DNA of 64,000 nt from a bacterium D16-51 (GCA_003612285.1 RAYE01000015.1:31135-95134); one strand, 5' to 3'. Positions 16,725-28,101 are shown, counted from the first letter of the stretch. A program made the numbers and translations. The notes: a model not told the origin generated them from the sequence alone.

Positions 16725-17665
16725 TTTAATACCATACGGACTGCCCCATACATTCCCGCATCATTTCCTAACTCCGCAAGGCGGAATTCCTTATTCTGCA
16801 AGGCAAACATAACATTTTTCTCATACTCTTTTTTAATAACCTCCGTAACTGACGGACCGTTTTTTGATATGCCCCCGCCAATTACAAAAGCATCCGGATC
16901 TACTACAGCGGCAACATGCGATAATCCAATCCCCAAATACCATGCAAATTCTTCTACCGCCTCTGTTGCCAGTTCATCCCCCGCTTCATACTCCCTGAAA
17001 ATTTCACGTCCGGTTACCTGTTCACACTGTCGCAGGGTAGACGGCCTGTCCGTCTCCTTTAACTTTTCCGCTGCAATGCGCATTAACCCTGATGCAGAAG
17101 AATACTGCTCAAGGCATCCTTTCTTACCGCAGCCGCAGGTAAGGCGGGTTTCCTTAGGATTTACTGTTAAGTGGCCAATCTCCCCGGCCGCGCCATTTTT
17201 TCCTGTCAAAATTTTCCCATCTATAATAACGCCGCCGCCAACCCCTGTACCCAGCGTTACCATAACAATACTCTTAAACCCACGGCCGCCGCCACGCCAC
17301 TGCTCACCCAGAGCCGCTACATTGGCATCATTTCCAACCTTAACTTTCTCAACCCCGGTCAGTTCCCTAAGTTTGTCTGCAACTGAAAAAATCCCCCATC
17401 CCAGATTTGCGCATTTCAATACCCTGCCATCTTCCGTAATCGGTCCTGGGACGCCTATTCCAATTCCAAGAACATCTTCTGTCCCGATTCCCTTTTCCTT
17501 GCTTTTTTCATTAATTGATGCAGCAATATCCGGTAAAATCAGTTCCCCCGAATTTTCTTTCCTTGTAACAATCTCCCACTTTTCCAGCATCTCTCCCTCA
17601 CTGTCAAAAAGCCCCATCTTAACTGAAGTTCCACCAAGATCCACACCATAAATATACTTTTCCAA
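16721..17665 (-). CDS. glcK: ROK-family glucokinase
   Basis: Phosphorylates glucose with ATP in the cytoplasm. The 314-aa sequence has the phosphate-1 motif GVDLGGTSVKMG, GNDANVAALGE with the catalytic Asp, the ROK signature around EIGHLTVNP and the zinc-binding CGCGKKGCLEQY. The start is probably the TTG at 17665, because AAGGTGG lies 7 nt upstream and the protein then begins at the conserved first strand; an ATG 11 codons earlier lacks a ribosome-binding site. In this locus glucose released by beta-galactosidases could feed it, but it is not in the galactan operons. A palindromic repeat lies about 45 bp upstream of the start. Confidence 0.85.
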   Translation of the reverse strand: MEKYIYGVDLGGTSVKMGLFDSEGEMLEKWEIVTRKENSGELILPDIAASINEKSKEKGIGTEDVLGIGIGVPGPITEDGRVLKCANLGWGIFSVADKLRELTGVEKVKVGNDANVAALGEQWRGGGRGFKSIVMVTLGTGVGGGVIIDGKILTGKNGAAGEIGHLTVNPKETRLTCGCGKKGCLEQYSSASGLMRIAAEKLKETDRPSTLRQCEQVTGREIFREYEAGDELATEAVEEFAWYLGIGLSHVAAVVDPDAFVIGGGISKNGPSVTEVIKKEYEKNVMFALQNKEFRLAELGNDAGMYGAVRMVLN

Positions 17666-17710
17666 AACATTACCACCTTTCTTTTGATTTTTATGCATGC
17701 AGCCGTCCTA

Positions 17711-17745
17711 AGAAGCTGTTAAGAATTAATTTCTTAACAGCTCCT
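17711..17745. repeat. GCTGTTAAGAA palindrome of the dispersed family
   Basis: AGAAGCTGTTAAGAA and TTTCTTAACAGCTCCT pair almost perfectly. It is nearly the same sequence as the hairpin at 54177-54211. Confidence 0.6.
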
Positions 17746-18054
17746 AACCGAATACATTTGTAACTCTATTGTAATAAAATACCAGTAAAAATTCAATCCT
17801 TATTCCGATTATTTTTTGCCCTTGTAAGAGTATGTAGTTACTATTCACGGCCGCTCTAAACAACATGCATCTATTTTGAGATTCAACAGTTAATTGATGC
17901 CATTGACCTGATATAAAACAGCCCCGACACTATAACCCTTAACGTGAACCACATTTATACAATATAATTTCGACAGGTAAGTAATGTATATAATACTTCT
18001 AATCCTTTCCATAACTCCCCATTATTTTAACAAAGAAAGGGAAACATTATAAAA
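17746..18054. other. Intergenic region with a dispersed TTACTATTCACGGCC motif
   Basis: At 17837-17865 the stretch GTTACTATTCACGGCCGCTC continues into TAAACA and closely resembles 15191-15220. A TATAAT at about 17989-17994 could be a -10 for the following 58-codon ORF, but no good -35 accompanies it. No other gene is seen. Confidence 0.4.
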
Positions 18055-18231
18055 ATGCATTTTGCTTACTACAACCAATGCAAGAACAGAATTAATATTA
18101 CTTTTGTGGACAATTCTCTTCTATTTCTATCCTGCACTGAAGTTGAAAAGGATCTTCATACCACTCCTAACTCTCAAAAGCTTATTGATAACCTTGTAAT
18201 TATATCACCTCCACGTACATCCTATTATTGA
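18055..18231 (+). CDS. Small ORF (58 aa) convergent with the DpnI gene
   Basis: The frame starts at ATG 18055 behind GAAAGGGAAA (13 nt, slightly long) and encodes a compact protein with mixed hydrophobic strands (NITFVDNSLLFLSC) and an end reading LVIISPPRTSYY. Its last 7 bases overlap the 3' end of the restriction gene on the other strand. The composition looks protein-like rather than random, but no family was recognised. It could be a complete small protein or the C-terminal remnant of a larger one. Confidence 0.45.
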   Translation: MHFAYYNQCKNRINITFVDNSLLFLSCTEVEKDLHTTPNSQKLIDNLVIISPPRTSYY

Positions 18232-18995
18232 TTTTTTCTATAATGTCCTCTTCCAGTGAATTCTATAATTCCATTGTTCCTTAGCATTTGTAACTGCTGC
18301 CGTATTTTATCTTTTACATAATGATTATCCGGATGTTTAATTGTAAGCATCTCTTCAAATCTATACATCTGTTCAAGTGTAAAGTCTTTACCCTCAATCA
18401 TATTAATGCAGTTCAACACATCCAAAGTCCATCCTCTTGCATCAAGCTTACTACTACGTAAAAACTCTGTTCTATGTACTTTTTCAATTATCTGTTTAAT
18501 AGGTATTTCTTTCTTATTCTGAACAATAAAGATTCTTCCCTCATTCGGAACACGGTTCAATAGAATATTACAACCTATCCAACCAGCTCGTCTTGCTGTA
18601 TCTGCCAAAGGTTTTCTCTTTTCTATTATCTCTGGAGAGAAAAAGTACTTGGGTACCATAACAAGGTTTTCAATTTGAAGATTACTTTTGTTATAATGCA
18701 AAAAGAAAAAATTTGGATTGTTTATTGAAGTTATTCTTTCTATCATCGTATTATATGCTCCATCATTAACTTTATTGCTAATGAAACCGCCTTTACTTTT
18801 TAATTCATATTCTTCTCTACAAAAAGGACAGAAAAAATCCGCAACTGGTCTATTATTCTCAAAACAAGAAACATATTGATTCCCACAATAAGGACAAAAC
18901 ATGTTATTATTAACCCACGTTTCGGTTATCAACCTTATTTTCTGAGCATTGCTCGTATATTGTTCTGCACTTCTTCCATCCATCTGTAAATTCAA
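18225..18995 (-). CDS. dpnI: DpnI-type methyl-directed restriction endonuclease
   Basis: A type IIM/IV restriction enzyme that, in the characterised family, cuts GATC only when the adenine is methylated. With the TTG start at 18995 (GGAG 8 nt upstream) the protein has 256 aa, and the catalytic residues fall at Asp53, Glu64 and Lys66 (RPVADFFCPFCREEYELKSK), the same numbers as in pneumococcal DpnI. The zinc finger (CPYCG…CPFC), the central FFFLHY and RRAGWIGCNI blocks and the C-terminal winged helix (KIRQQLQMLRNNGIIEFTGRGHYRK), which also reads methylated DNA, are all present. No methyltransferase lies beside it, consistent with a host lacking Dam methylation. Confidence 0.93.
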   Translation of the reverse strand: MNLQMDGRSAEQYTSNAQKIRLITETWVNNNMFCPYCGNQYVSCFENNRPVADFFCPFCREEYELKSKGGFISNKVNDGAYNTMIERITSINNPNFFFLHYNKSNLQIENLVMVPKYFFSPEIIEKRKPLADTARRAGWIGCNILLNRVPNEGRIFIVQNKKEIPIKQIIEKVHRTEFLRSSKLDARGWTLDVLNCINMIEGKDFTLEQMYRFEEMLTIKHPDNHYVKDKIRQQLQMLRNNGIIEFTGRGHYRKNQ

Positions 18996-19097
18996 AATTA
19001 TCACTCCAATACTGTTTGATAAAAGACACTATTAAACTGAGTCTTAATTTTTTCTATATTTTCTTTCTATAATTCAATCAAAGTGCAACTTCTCTTC

Positions 19098-19247
19098 TTA
19101 TTCAGTGAGCTGCACTTCAACAAGAAAACATCTCCCCTTCAATACTCCAGCCTCTTCTTTAAAATCATCCAATGTATAGCAAAAACAATCATACAACGCA
19201 AACGCTCTTGTTCCGCCTTTATTTAATTTTATATCTAACCAGGGGGA
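19098..19247 (-). pseudogene. Decayed gene fragment upstream of dpnI
   Basis: A 49-codon frame without a start codon reads like a protein C-terminus (…LDIKLNKGGTRAFALYDCF…GRCFLVEVQLTE, stop at 19098). An in-frame TGA lies two codons upstream of the segment, so it cannot be expressed as is. The family is not recognised; it may be a leftover partner of the restriction locus. Confidence 0.4.
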
Positions 19248-19380
19248 TCGTCAATATAGATTCAATACTATTAGTTAACTAAGTTCTTCGCCTGTGCAGG
19301 CGGAGAAATAGACAAGTCAAGATATAAACATTATTTCCATACAGTTTCCTTTCCAAAATTTCAGAAACAAAAGCAAAAAG

Positions 19381-19417
19381 AAAACCCTTGAAAATACTGG
19401 ACTTTCAAGGGTTTCAT
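19381..19417 (-). terminator. rpsI terminator
   Basis: AACCCTTGAAA pairs with TTTCAAGGGTT, followed on the minus strand by TTCTTTTT. Placed about 25 bp past the rpsI stop. Confidence 0.85.
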
Positions 19418-19440
19418 AAAATTTTTTATTCTTCCTGTAA

Positions 19441-19833
19441 TTATCTCTTCGAGAACTGTGGAGCCCTGCGTGCTTTTTTAAGACCGTATTTCTTACGTTC
19501 CTTCATACGAGGGTCACGGGTCAGATAACCAGCCTTTTTAAGAATTGGGCGGAAATCTGCATCTACCGTCAGGAGCGCTCTTGCAATACCATGCCTGATT
19601 GCACCTGCCTGTCCTGTAAAACCACCACCACGGACAGTAATCTTTGCATCATATTTATCAGCCGTATTTGTTGCCACAAGCGGCTGGCGGGCAATAATTT
19701 TCAATGTTTCAAGCCCAAAATACTCGTCCATATCTTTTTTATTAATTGTAATTTTACCGCTGCCTGGCGCTAAATATACTCTAGCAATGCTGCTTTTCCT
19801 TCTACCTGTCCCATAAAACTTTGCGTTTGCCAA
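19441..19833 (-). CDS. rpsI: 30S ribosomal protein S9
   Basis: A 130-aa small-subunit ribosomal protein whose C-terminal tail reaches the P site. The start ([17 protein letters not shown]), [14 protein letters not shown] and the basic end RRAPQFSKR are diagnostic. It follows rplM by 19 bp, the standard bacterial pair. Confidence 0.98.
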   Translation of the reverse strand: MANAKFYGTGRRKSSIARVYLAPGSGKITINKKDMDEYFGLETLKIIARQPLVATNTADKYDAKITVRGGGFTGQAGAIRHGIARALLTVDADFRPILKKAGYLTRDPRMKERKKYGLKKARRAPQFSKR

Positions 19834-19852
19834 TTTAATTTCCTCCTCTCAA

Positions 19853-20293
19853 TTATGCTCTTTCCTTAATCTCTAAAACTTCTGGCTTCTGGGCTTCATG
19901 CGGATGCTTTGAACCTGCATATACATGGAGCTTAGACTGCATCTGGCGGCCAAGCGGACCCTTTGGAAGCATCCCCTTTACTGCATGTTCAATAACATAC
20001 TCCGGCTTTTTGGAAAGCATATCTTTGAGTGTTGTCTCTTTCATTCCACCTACATAATCTGAATGGTGGTAATATATCTTCTGATCTAACTTCTTACCAG
20101 TAACTTTAATTTTTTCAGCATTTATAATAATTACATAATCACCTGTATCAATATGAGGTGTATACGTCGGCTTATTCTTGCCTCTTAATACATTTGCAAC
20201 CTCTGATGCAAGACGGCCTAATGTATGCCCTGCTGCATCAACTACATACCATTTCTTTTCAATTGTGGATGGGCTAGCCATATAACTTTTCAT
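19853..20293 (-). CDS. rplM: 50S ribosomal protein L13
   Basis: A 146-aa large-subunit ribosomal protein. Seen: [42 protein letters not shown] (conserved core) and [22 protein letters not shown] lies 7 nt before ATG 20293. First gene of the rplM-rpsI operon, with a structured leader. Confidence 0.98.
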   Translation of the reverse strand: MKSYMASPSTIEKKWYVVDAAGHTLGRLASEVANVLRGKNKPTYTPHIDTGDYVIIINAEKIKVTGKKLDQKIYYHHSDYVGGMKETTLKDMLSKKPEYVIEHAVKGMLPKGPLGRQMQSKLHVYAGSKHPHEAQKPEVLEIKERA

Positions 20294-20400
20294 CCCAGTA
20301 CCTCCTAACTAATACAATAACTAATTCATAATATTATTTTCAAAATAAATGCGCCTGATTGCCTATACCGGGGCTTATGGTCAGCTTTCACACGCCACAT
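20294..20400 (-). promoter_or_regulatory. rplM 5' leader, candidate L13 autoregulatory element
   Basis: About 105 nt of leader precede rplM. A GC-rich segment (20350-20395) can fold, with GGCGTG and CAGGCGC-type pairing around AGCTGACCATAAG. Firmicutes often carry a structured L13-leader here, to which L13 protein is thought to bind. I did not verify a match to the consensus. Confidence 0.4.
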
Positions 20401-20406
20401 TAGATA

Positions 20407-20435
20407 ATTATATTACGCAAAGAAATACTTGTCAA
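20407..20435 (-). promoter_or_regulatory. Consensus sigma-A promoter of rplM-rpsI
   Basis: A perfect TTGACA and a perfect TATAAT are separated by 17 bases on the minus strand, about 115 bp upstream of the rplM start. Confidence 0.9.
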
Positions 20436-20513
20436 GAATTTTTCATAATTTTCCAAAGAAAAGGTTACTATTCACGGCTAATTTCTGAAAAAGGCAGCCC
20501 CGCCATGCATGCA

Positions 20514-20536
20514 CGTAAAAGGAGTCCTGCTTTTAC
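20514..20536 (-). terminator. Possible terminator of the ATP synthase operon
   Basis: GTAAAAG and CTTTTAC form a 7-bp stem shortly after atpC, and a GC-rich inverted repeat with a T-run (GCTGCCTTTTTC) follows at about 20491-20502. Neither is strong alone. Confidence 0.35.
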
Positions 20537-20564
20537 ACAGAACCCCTGTTACAAATTTCACTAT

Positions 20565-20972
20565 TTATTTTCTGCCTGCAAGATCAATTCTTGTAAGTGC
20601 TTTTTTCAATGCAAGTTCCGCACGGATCATATCTACATCCTTACGCCCGCTTTTAATACGGTTTTCCGCACGTTCCCTTGCCTCATTGGCACGTCCGAGG
20701 TCGATTTCATCCGGCCACTCACAGGACTCTGCAAGCACTGTTACCTTATCCTTGCGGATCTCAACAAAGCCGTCATGGAGCGCCGCTTCTTTTACGCCTG
20801 TCCCCTGCCTGATTTTTAAAACACCTGGTTCCAGAATGGCAGTAAGAGGAATGTGACCGGCAAGCACGCCAATCTCACCCTCTGATGTTTTCATTTCTAC
20901 CATATCAACATCTTCATTAAAAAAGATGCGTGTTGGAGAGATAATCTGCAGGTTGAATGTTTTGTCAGCCAT
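20565..20972 (-). CDS. atpC: F1F0 ATP synthase epsilon subunit
   Basis: A 135-aa central-stalk subunit that couples rotation and inhibits ATP hydrolysis. The N-terminal beta domain (FNLQIISPTRIFF, EGEIGVLAGHIPLTA) and the C-terminal two-helix part (LGRANEARERAENRI) are present. ATG 20972 has GGGGGA 7 nt upstream; two earlier in-frame ATGs lack spacing. Last gene of the atp operon. Confidence 0.96.
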   Translation of the reverse strand: MADKTFNLQIISPTRIFFNEDVDMVEMKTSEGEIGVLAGHIPLTAILEPGVLKIRQGTGVKEAALHDGFVEIRKDKVTVLAESCEWPDEIDLGRANEARERAENRIKSGRKDVDMIRAELALKKALTRIDLAGRK

Positions 20973-20999
20973 ATTCATCCCCCATATCAAAGACTGTTA

Positions 21000-22415
<1,416 letters not shown>

Positions 22416-22427
22416 CTAATAGTTTTA

Positions 22428-23309
22428 CTAAGAGATTGCGGACGCCCCCGCTATAATCTCTGTAAGTTCCTGCGTAATAGAAGCCTGTCTGGCCCTATTA
22501 TATTTCAGGGACAAATCACTTATCATTTCTTCTGCATTACTGGTAGCAGAATCCATCGCCTGCATACGCGCGCCGTTCTCACTGGCATGGGACTCAACCA
22601 AACCGCCATAAATCAAACTGTTGATATATTTTGGGATAATTGCATCCAGCGCCTCTTCCGGCTCAGGCTCATAATTCATCAGCGTAATCCTGTCAACCGG
22701 GTCTTCAGAAATATCTTCTGTTTCCGAAATGATATCCTCTGCATCAATCGGCAGAAGTTTCATCAACGTCGGAATCTGCACCACCGTATTTTTAAATATG
22801 GTATATGCAAGATAGATTTCCCCGATTTCTCCCTGTACAAAGCGGCTTAAAACCTCTTTTCCAATCTGCACAGCATCACTGTAAAGCGGCTCATTCATTG
22901 CATCCGAATAGTCGCCGGCACGCTCAAACCCCTGGCGGTCCAACGCATCCCTGCCCTTTGTCCCTACCGCAAATATAATTGTATTCTCCTTTGTAAAACG
23001 TGCGTCTTTCGTGACCAGCTTCACTACATTGGAATTATAACCGCCCGCCAGGCCTCTGTTAGAACTGATTAGGATTACCGCTTTTTTTTCTGACTGGCTC
23101 TTTTGAAGAAATGGATGTGACATCTGGCCTGATTTTGCAATCATGCCGGCTACCGTATTGTACATTGTATCAAAATATGGCTTTGATACTTCTGCCCCAA
23201 CCTTTGCCTTCTGTAGCTTTACAGAAGACACCAGCTTCATTGCTTTCGTAATCTGTCCAGTGCTCTGCACACTTTCCTTACGCCTCTTAATATCTCTCAT
23301 TGAAGCCAT
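22428..23309 (-). CDS. atpG: F1F0 ATP synthase gamma subunit
   Basis: The 293-aa rotor shaft subunit. The N-terminal coiled-coil helix (DIKRRKESVQSTGQITKAMKLVSSVKLQKAK) and the matching C-terminal helix (YNRARQASITQELTEIIAGA) that fill the alpha3beta3 core are intact, as is ISSNRGLAGGYN. Confidence 0.97.
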   Translation of the reverse strand: MASMRDIKRRKESVQSTGQITKAMKLVSSVKLQKAKVGAEVSKPYFDTMYNTVAGMIAKSGQMSHPFLQKSQSEKKAVILISSNRGLAGGYNSNVVKLVTKDARFTKENTIIFAVGTKGRDALDRQGFERAGDYSDAMNEPLYSDAVQIGKEVLSRFVQGEIGEIYLAYTIFKNTVVQIPTLMKLLPIDAEDIISETEDISEDPVDRITLMNYEPEPEEALDAIIPKYINSLIYGGLVESHASENGARMQAMDSATSNAEEMISDLSLKYNRARQASITQELTEIIAGASAIS

Positions 23310-23330
23310 ATTAATCTACCTCGCAATCCA

Positions 23331-24842
23331 TTATTTATGTGCAAAACCAGCTTTAAACCCTTCAATTGCCTGAATCAGTTTCTTCTCAATATCCTCCTTA
23401 ATCTCCCCTACAGTACGGATGTTCTCAGGGATTTCAGGATATTTTGTATCAATATATTCAAACAGCCCTTTTTCAAAGTCAAGAATGTCTTCCAGCTCAA
23501 TATCAATCAGATACTTCTTTGTAGCCGCATAAATAATGATAACCTCATTTTCTACCGGCATCGGATTATACTGATCCTGCTTTAAAATTTCACGGATACG
23601 CTCTCCCTGGGCAAGCTGCGCCTTTGTTTCAGGGTCGAGGTCAGAACTAAACTGTGAAAATGCGGCAAGCTCGCGGAACTGGGCAAGCTCAATACGGATT
23701 GGCCCTGAAATTTTCTTCATCGCCTTAATCTGCGCCGCGCCGCCTACACGGGACACAGACAACCCGGCATTTACAGCCGGCCGGAAACCAGCATTGAACA
23801 TTTCCGTTTCCAGATAAATCTGTCCATCCGTAATAGAAATGACATTTGTAGGGATATAAGCAGATACATCGCCCGCCTGCGTTTCAATAATTGGAAGCGC
23901 TGTCAAAGAGCCTCCGCCTAATGCATCGGAAAGCCTTGCCGCACGCTCCAAAAGCCTTGAATGCAGGTAGAATACATCCCCTGGGTATGCCTCACGCCCT
24001 GGCGGACGCTTTAAAAGCAGGGCAAGTGTACGGTAAGCTGCCGCATGTTTTGTCAAATCATCATAGATAATAAGAACGTCCTGCCCGTTTTCCATCCATT
24101 CTTCCCCAATCGCACACCCTGAATATGGGGCAATATACTGCAGCGGGGCAAGCTCACTAGCAGTTGATGCAACAATTGTCGTATAATCCATTGCGCCAAA
24201 TTCTTCCAGTTTGGACACAATCGAAGCTACGGTAGAAGCCTTCTGGCCAATTGCTACATAAATACACTTTACGTTCTGCCCCTTCTGGTTAATGATTGTA
24301 TCTATTGCAATCGCTGTTTTACCAGTCTGGCGGTCTCCGATAATCAGCTCGCGCTGTCCTCTTCCAATCGGAACCATAGAATCAATTGCCTTAATACCTG
24401 TCTGTAATGGGGTATCTACTGATTTTCTGGAAATAACACCAGACGCTACCCTCTCAATTTCACGATGCTTTATAGTCTCAACAGGACCTTTTCCATCAAT
24501 CGGCTGCCCTAACGCATTTACTACACGCCCAAGCAGCGCATCCCCAACCGGGACTTCCACTACGCGCCCTGTTGTTTTTACAATATCTCCCTCATTGATA
24601 CTTTTATGATCACCTAAGAGTACAGCGCCGACGTTATCTTCTTCAAGATTTAACACCATGCCGTAAATCTCATTCGGAAATTCAAGAAGTTCACCCTGCA
24701 TCGCCTTTTCCAGGCCATGGATACGGGCGATACCATCGGCAACCTGGATTACAGTACCCGTGTCCGATACTTCGAATTTGGTACTATAGTTCTTAATCTG
24801 TTCTTTGATTACAGAACTGATTTCTTCAGGTTTCAAATTCAT
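23331..24842 (-). CDS. atpA: F1F0 ATP synthase alpha subunit
   Basis: The 503-aa non-catalytic nucleotide-binding F1 subunit. Walker A GDRQTGKT, the arginine-finger region ([18 protein letters not shown] … [15 protein letters not shown]) and the C-terminal helical bundle are present. Confidence 0.98.
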   Translation of the reverse strand: MNLKPEEISSVIKEQIKNYSTKFEVSDTGTVIQVADGIARIHGLEKAMQGELLEFPNEIYGMVLNLEEDNVGAVLLGDHKSINEGDIVKTTGRVVEVPVGDALLGRVVNALGQPIDGKGPVETIKHREIERVASGVISRKSVDTPLQTGIKAIDSMVPIGRGQRELIIGDRQTGKTAIAIDTIINQKGQNVKCIYVAIGQKASTVASIVSKLEEFGAMDYTTIVASTASELAPLQYIAPYSGCAIGEEWMENGQDVLIIYDDLTKHAAAYRTLALLLKRPPGREAYPGDVFYLHSRLLERAARLSDALGGGSLTALPIIETQAGDVSAYIPTNVISITDGQIYLETEMFNAGFRPAVNAGLSVSRVGGAAQIKAMKKISGPIRIELAQFRELAAFSQFSSDLDPETKAQLAQGERIREILKQDQYNPMPVENEVIIIYAATKKYLIDIELEDILDFEKGLFEYIDTKYPEIPENIRTVGEIKEDIEKKLIQAIEGFKAGFAHK

Positions 24843-24872
24843 GATACTCCTGCACCTTCTTTCTCTATATTT

Positions 24873-25424
24873 TTATTTTGCAAGCTGGATTTTAGACAAG
24901 TCCCTTGCCATATTCCCAAGCTTTGTACGGATGCTGCTGTCAACAACCCGGTCCCCGATCCGAATGACCATGCCTCCAATCAGCCCTGCATCCACACTGT
25001 AGTTCATACAAAACGACTGATAAGATGTTGTCTCCAGCAAACGCTTTTCAAGGCTTGCTTTCTGTTCCTGCGTAAGCTCTGCAGCCGACGTCACATATGC
25101 AGTCCCTATTTTTTTGTATTCCCGCACCCGTTCTTCAAAATAAGCGAGGATTCCATCTATCTCTGAAAACCTGCCCTTTTCTGCAACGGTAACTAAAAGC
25201 CCTGTCAGTTCTTTTGAAGCCTTGCCCCGAAATACTTCTTCCAGCATCGAAATCTTCTGCTCTACCGGAAGTTTCGGGTGGTTTAAGAGCCTGACATATT
25301 CATCATTTTCCTGCAAAACAGCATGCACAGCCTCAACCTCCTGGAACAGGGAATCAACTATGCCTTCTTCGACGGCAGCCTCAAACAGAGCCTCGCCATA
25401 TGTCTTTGAAATTAACTTAGCCAT
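24873..25424 (-). CDS. atpH: F1F0 ATP synthase delta subunit
   Basis: The 183-aa peripheral-stalk subunit linking F1 to the b subunits. The N-terminal helical domain (YGEALFEAAVEEG) and the C-terminal signature (GLIGGMVIRIGDRVVDSSIRTKL) are visible. Its ATG lies inside the end of atpF (13-bp overlap), implying translational coupling. Confidence 0.95.
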   Translation of the reverse strand: MAKLISKTYGEALFEAAVEEGIVDSLFQEVEAVHAVLQENDEYVRLLNHPKLPVEQKISMLEEVFRGKASKELTGLLVTVAEKGRFSEIDGILAYFEERVREYKKIGTAYVTSAAELTQEQKASLEKRLLETTSYQSFCMNYSVDAGLIGGMVIRIGDRVVDSSIRTKLGNMARDLSKIQLAK

Positions 25425-25966
25425 GTCTCATCACCCATTTCTTCCAATGTGTCTGCGATTAACTGTGACTGCTTTTTCTCATCTAAAGAAGCTGCAACGA
25501 TTTTACCCGCCATAGCTGCTGCAACGGATATCATCTCCTGTTTCACTTCATCTTTCACCTTATTCTTTTCCAGTTCCACTTCACGGTTTGCCCGCTCAAG
25601 AACCCTGGCTGCTTCCTCTTTGGCTTCGTTTACAATCTCATTTTCTTTTTTCTGCGCCTTTTTCCGGGTCTGTGTCAGAATTTCCTCTGCCTCTTTTCCA
25701 ACGCCCTTTAATTTTGCGTCATACTCTTCTTTAAACTGGATTGCCCGCTCTTTCTCCTTTGCTGCTGTCTCCATCTTCTCCTGAATGCCATCCTGCCTCT
25801 TTTGAAGAAGCTCTCTTGCAGGATTAAACAGCAGATAGGATAACAGCACAAATAATGCAAACATCGCAACCATTGTAATTACGGCATCGACCAGGAGCTG
25901 TGGGTCTAACCCAAAGATATAATCGCCCAGTGCGTCGCCAGCCAAAGCAACTTTCATTACATTCAC
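25412..25966 (-). CDS. atpF: F1F0 ATP synthase b subunit
   Basis: The 184-aa peripheral-stalk subunit: one N-terminal membrane helix (VDAVITMVAMFALFVLLSYL) followed by a long charged coiled coil. The start is the GTG at 25966 with AGGAGG 7 nt upstream; the ATG three codons later is an alternative. Confidence 0.95.
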   Translation of the reverse strand: MNVMKVALAGDALGDYIFGLDPQLLVDAVITMVAMFALFVLLSYLLFNPARELLQKRQDGIQEKMETAAKEKERAIQFKEEYDAKLKGVGKEAEEILTQTRKKAQKKENEIVNEAKEEAARVLERANREVELEKNKVKDEVKQEMISVAAAMAGKIVAASLDEKKQSQLIADTLEEMGDETWLS

Positions 25967-26070
25967 TTAATAGCCTCCTTTCTGCAATTAGCTTTTTCTC
26001 CGCCGCCTGCCGCCCCTCTGCCAGACATGGCTGTATACGGCAGCATTTTACAGCAAACAGAATACGCTGA

Positions 26071-26427
<357 letters not shown>

Positions 26428-26462
26428 TTACTTAGCGAGGTCTTGCCGAGCTTAGTAAAATT

Positions 26463-27242
26463 TCACACCTTTTCATCCCCGATTGCATCCGACACAAAAC
26501 ACATTGTAAGCATACAGAATACATATGTCTGGATTGCACCAGAAAATACATCCAGATAAATATGAAGCGCCGCCGGCCACACCAGTGTGAGCACCCTTGG
26601 CAAAAGCCCATACAAAAGCCCCATCATAACTGTACCGGATAAAATATTACCAAACAGACGCAATGACATGGAAATCGGAGTTGAAAACTCACTAATCAGA
26701 TTCATAGGGAAAAATAAAAAGATTGGCTCAAATAAACCTTTGATTTTTCCAAACTTCTGATACTTAAACCCATTGAACTGAATCAGGAACCACGTCATAA
26801 TCGCTAATGGAAATGTTACCCCATAATCCGCTGTCGGCGGCCGGAGCCCAAGCAGCCCGGATAAGTTGCACACCAGTATAAATATAAACAGTGCGCTGAC
26901 ATAATTTCGGAACTTCAGTGCTTTTTGCGCACCCATAGAACTTGTCACCATGCCATTTAATGACTCGACGATAAGTTCTACCACATTCAGAAATGGTCCC
27001 GGTACTTTATTCGGATCTGCTTTCTTAATCGCACGGTTCGCACAAATCGCAAAAATGAGTATCGTAACAATAACAATAATCATGGAAATATGCGTTGTTG
27101 TAAGATAGACGTCCCAGCCAAAGAAAGAAAACTTCGTATCCGAATAGCCATGGATAAAGAAATCCACCTGCCCGCCGCTGTCAGCATGAAGCAGATTTCC
27201 ACCATTCAATCCCATCGACATTCCTAAAATGCCATTTCCCAC
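26463..27242 (-). CDS. atpB: F1F0 ATP synthase a subunit
   Basis: The 259-aa membrane stator that carries the ion half-channels. The essential Arg is in SMSLRLFGNILSG, with five to six membrane helices and the C-terminal IQTYVFCMLTMCFVSDAI motif. The start is a GTG at 27242 with GGAAGGTGAG upstream. The spacer to atpE is about 130 bp and contains an imperfect GC-rich inverted segment (26410-26465). Confidence 0.95.
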   Translation of the reverse strand: MGNGILGMSMGLNGGNLLHADSGGQVDFFIHGYSDTKFSFFGWDVYLTTTHISMIIVIVTILIFAICANRAIKKADPNKVPGPFLNVVELIVESLNGMVTSSMGAQKALKFRNYVSALFIFILVCNLSGLLGLRPPTADYGVTFPLAIMTWFLIQFNGFKYQKFGKIKGLFEPIFLFFPMNLISEFSTPISMSLRLFGNILSGTVMMGLLYGLLPRVLTLVWPAALHIYLDVFSGAIQTYVFCMLTMCFVSDAIGDEKV

Positions 27243-27379
27243 ATTCTCACCTTCCTTTTCTTAAAATTTCCGTGAAGCCACAGATTTCTCTGTATAACCG
27301 CACTTTTTCTGCAAAACTGCAGATTTATTGAAACAGCTTTGGGAATGGTAAATATCCCTTTGCCATAACAAACGATAGT

Positions 27380-27757
27380 TTATGTCAAATATTTGTGAAT
27401 CACCGGATTCAGCAATGCTGTTACTTTTATCCCAAGCAGGCTTAAAATTACGCCGGCCGGATGAATGTATTCTGACAATACAAAAGCTGCCGCTGTTGCC
27501 GCCCCCATAAAAAACAGCCTTTGGAACGCCGCTATCTGTATATGCCTTTGTGCATACTTTGCGTCTAAATCAAGCGCAATATCTAAATGGCGGTACATAT
27601 GCAGAATAATCCCTGCTGCCACAATCCCTCCTGCAAGCACTCCAAAAAACGCCGCAAACCGATGTGTTGCAATAACTGTTAAGATAACCCCAATGACAGC
27701 CACCCATATTGCCAGCCCAAGCAGCATCTCTTTACAAACCTGTTTTGCCTGTCTCAT
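27380..27757 (-). CDS. ATP synthase subunit I-like membrane protein
   Basis: A 125-aa protein with four predicted membrane helices (LGLAIWVAVIGVILTVIATH, AAFFGVLAGGIVAAGIILHM, etc.) at the place of atpI. Family members help assemble the c-ring or handle Mg2+. Its ATG overlaps the upstream stop as ATGA. Assigned by position and topology more than by motif. Confidence 0.75.
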   Translation of the reverse strand: MRQAKQVCKEMLLGLAIWVAVIGVILTVIATHRFAAFFGVLAGGIVAAGIILHMYRHLDIALDLDAKYAQRHIQIAAFQRLFFMGAATAAAFVLSEYIHPAGVILSLLGIKVTALLNPVIHKYLT

Positions 27758-28101
27758 AAATCTCTACCCCTGTGTTCTGGATATCTCTTTTGCTTTCCCT
27801 CCATAACATCTGAAAAATCCTCGTCTGGATGGTTTTTATGGTATTCTTTTAAATTTCTCATATATTCTGCCTTTTCCCGTTCCTTTTTTAGATCCCCGGC
27901 ATAGAAAGAACGTGTCAGAAGATACAAGTTACGGAAAGCAGCCCCAATTCCAAGAAAAAGCATAAATAAAAACAGCAATTCCTGATGCAGCCAGTTATTC
28001 AGCCAATATCCAATTGCACCGCACAAAAAAACAGGAACCATCATGCTAATCCCAATTTGCGAAATCATAACAAAACTCCGCAGAACCTTTTTATCCTTCA
28101 T
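27754..28101 (-). CDS. AtpZ/AtpI-family protein, first gene of the atp operon
   Basis: A 115-aa protein with two hydrophobic helices (SQIGISMMVPVFLCGAIGYWL and LLFLFMLFLGIGAAFRNLYLL) and a charged tail, the layout of AtpZ/gene-1 proteins. ATG 28101 is chosen for AAGGAGG at ideal spacing; an open frame 13 codons longer lacks one. Confidence 0.8.
   Translation of the reverse strand: MKDKKVLRSFVMISQIGISMMVPVFLCGAIGYWLNNWLHQELLFLFMLFLGIGAAFRNLYLLTRSFYAGDLKKEREKAEYMRNLKEYHKNHPDEDFSDVMEGKQKRYPEHRGRDL

Larger units (their letters stand above)
18996..19440. other. Intergenic region with decayed coding and a GC-rich hairpin
   Basis: Contains the decayed fragment at 19098-19247, a small hairpin (CGCCTGTGCAGGCG, about 19288-19301) and the rpsI terminator. 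No promoter for the restriction gene is clear. Confidence 0.4.

Noticed and set aside
16434..16812. Frames on both strands overlapping the SOD gene
   Set aside because: They overlap the well-supported SodC-like frame and lack start signals.
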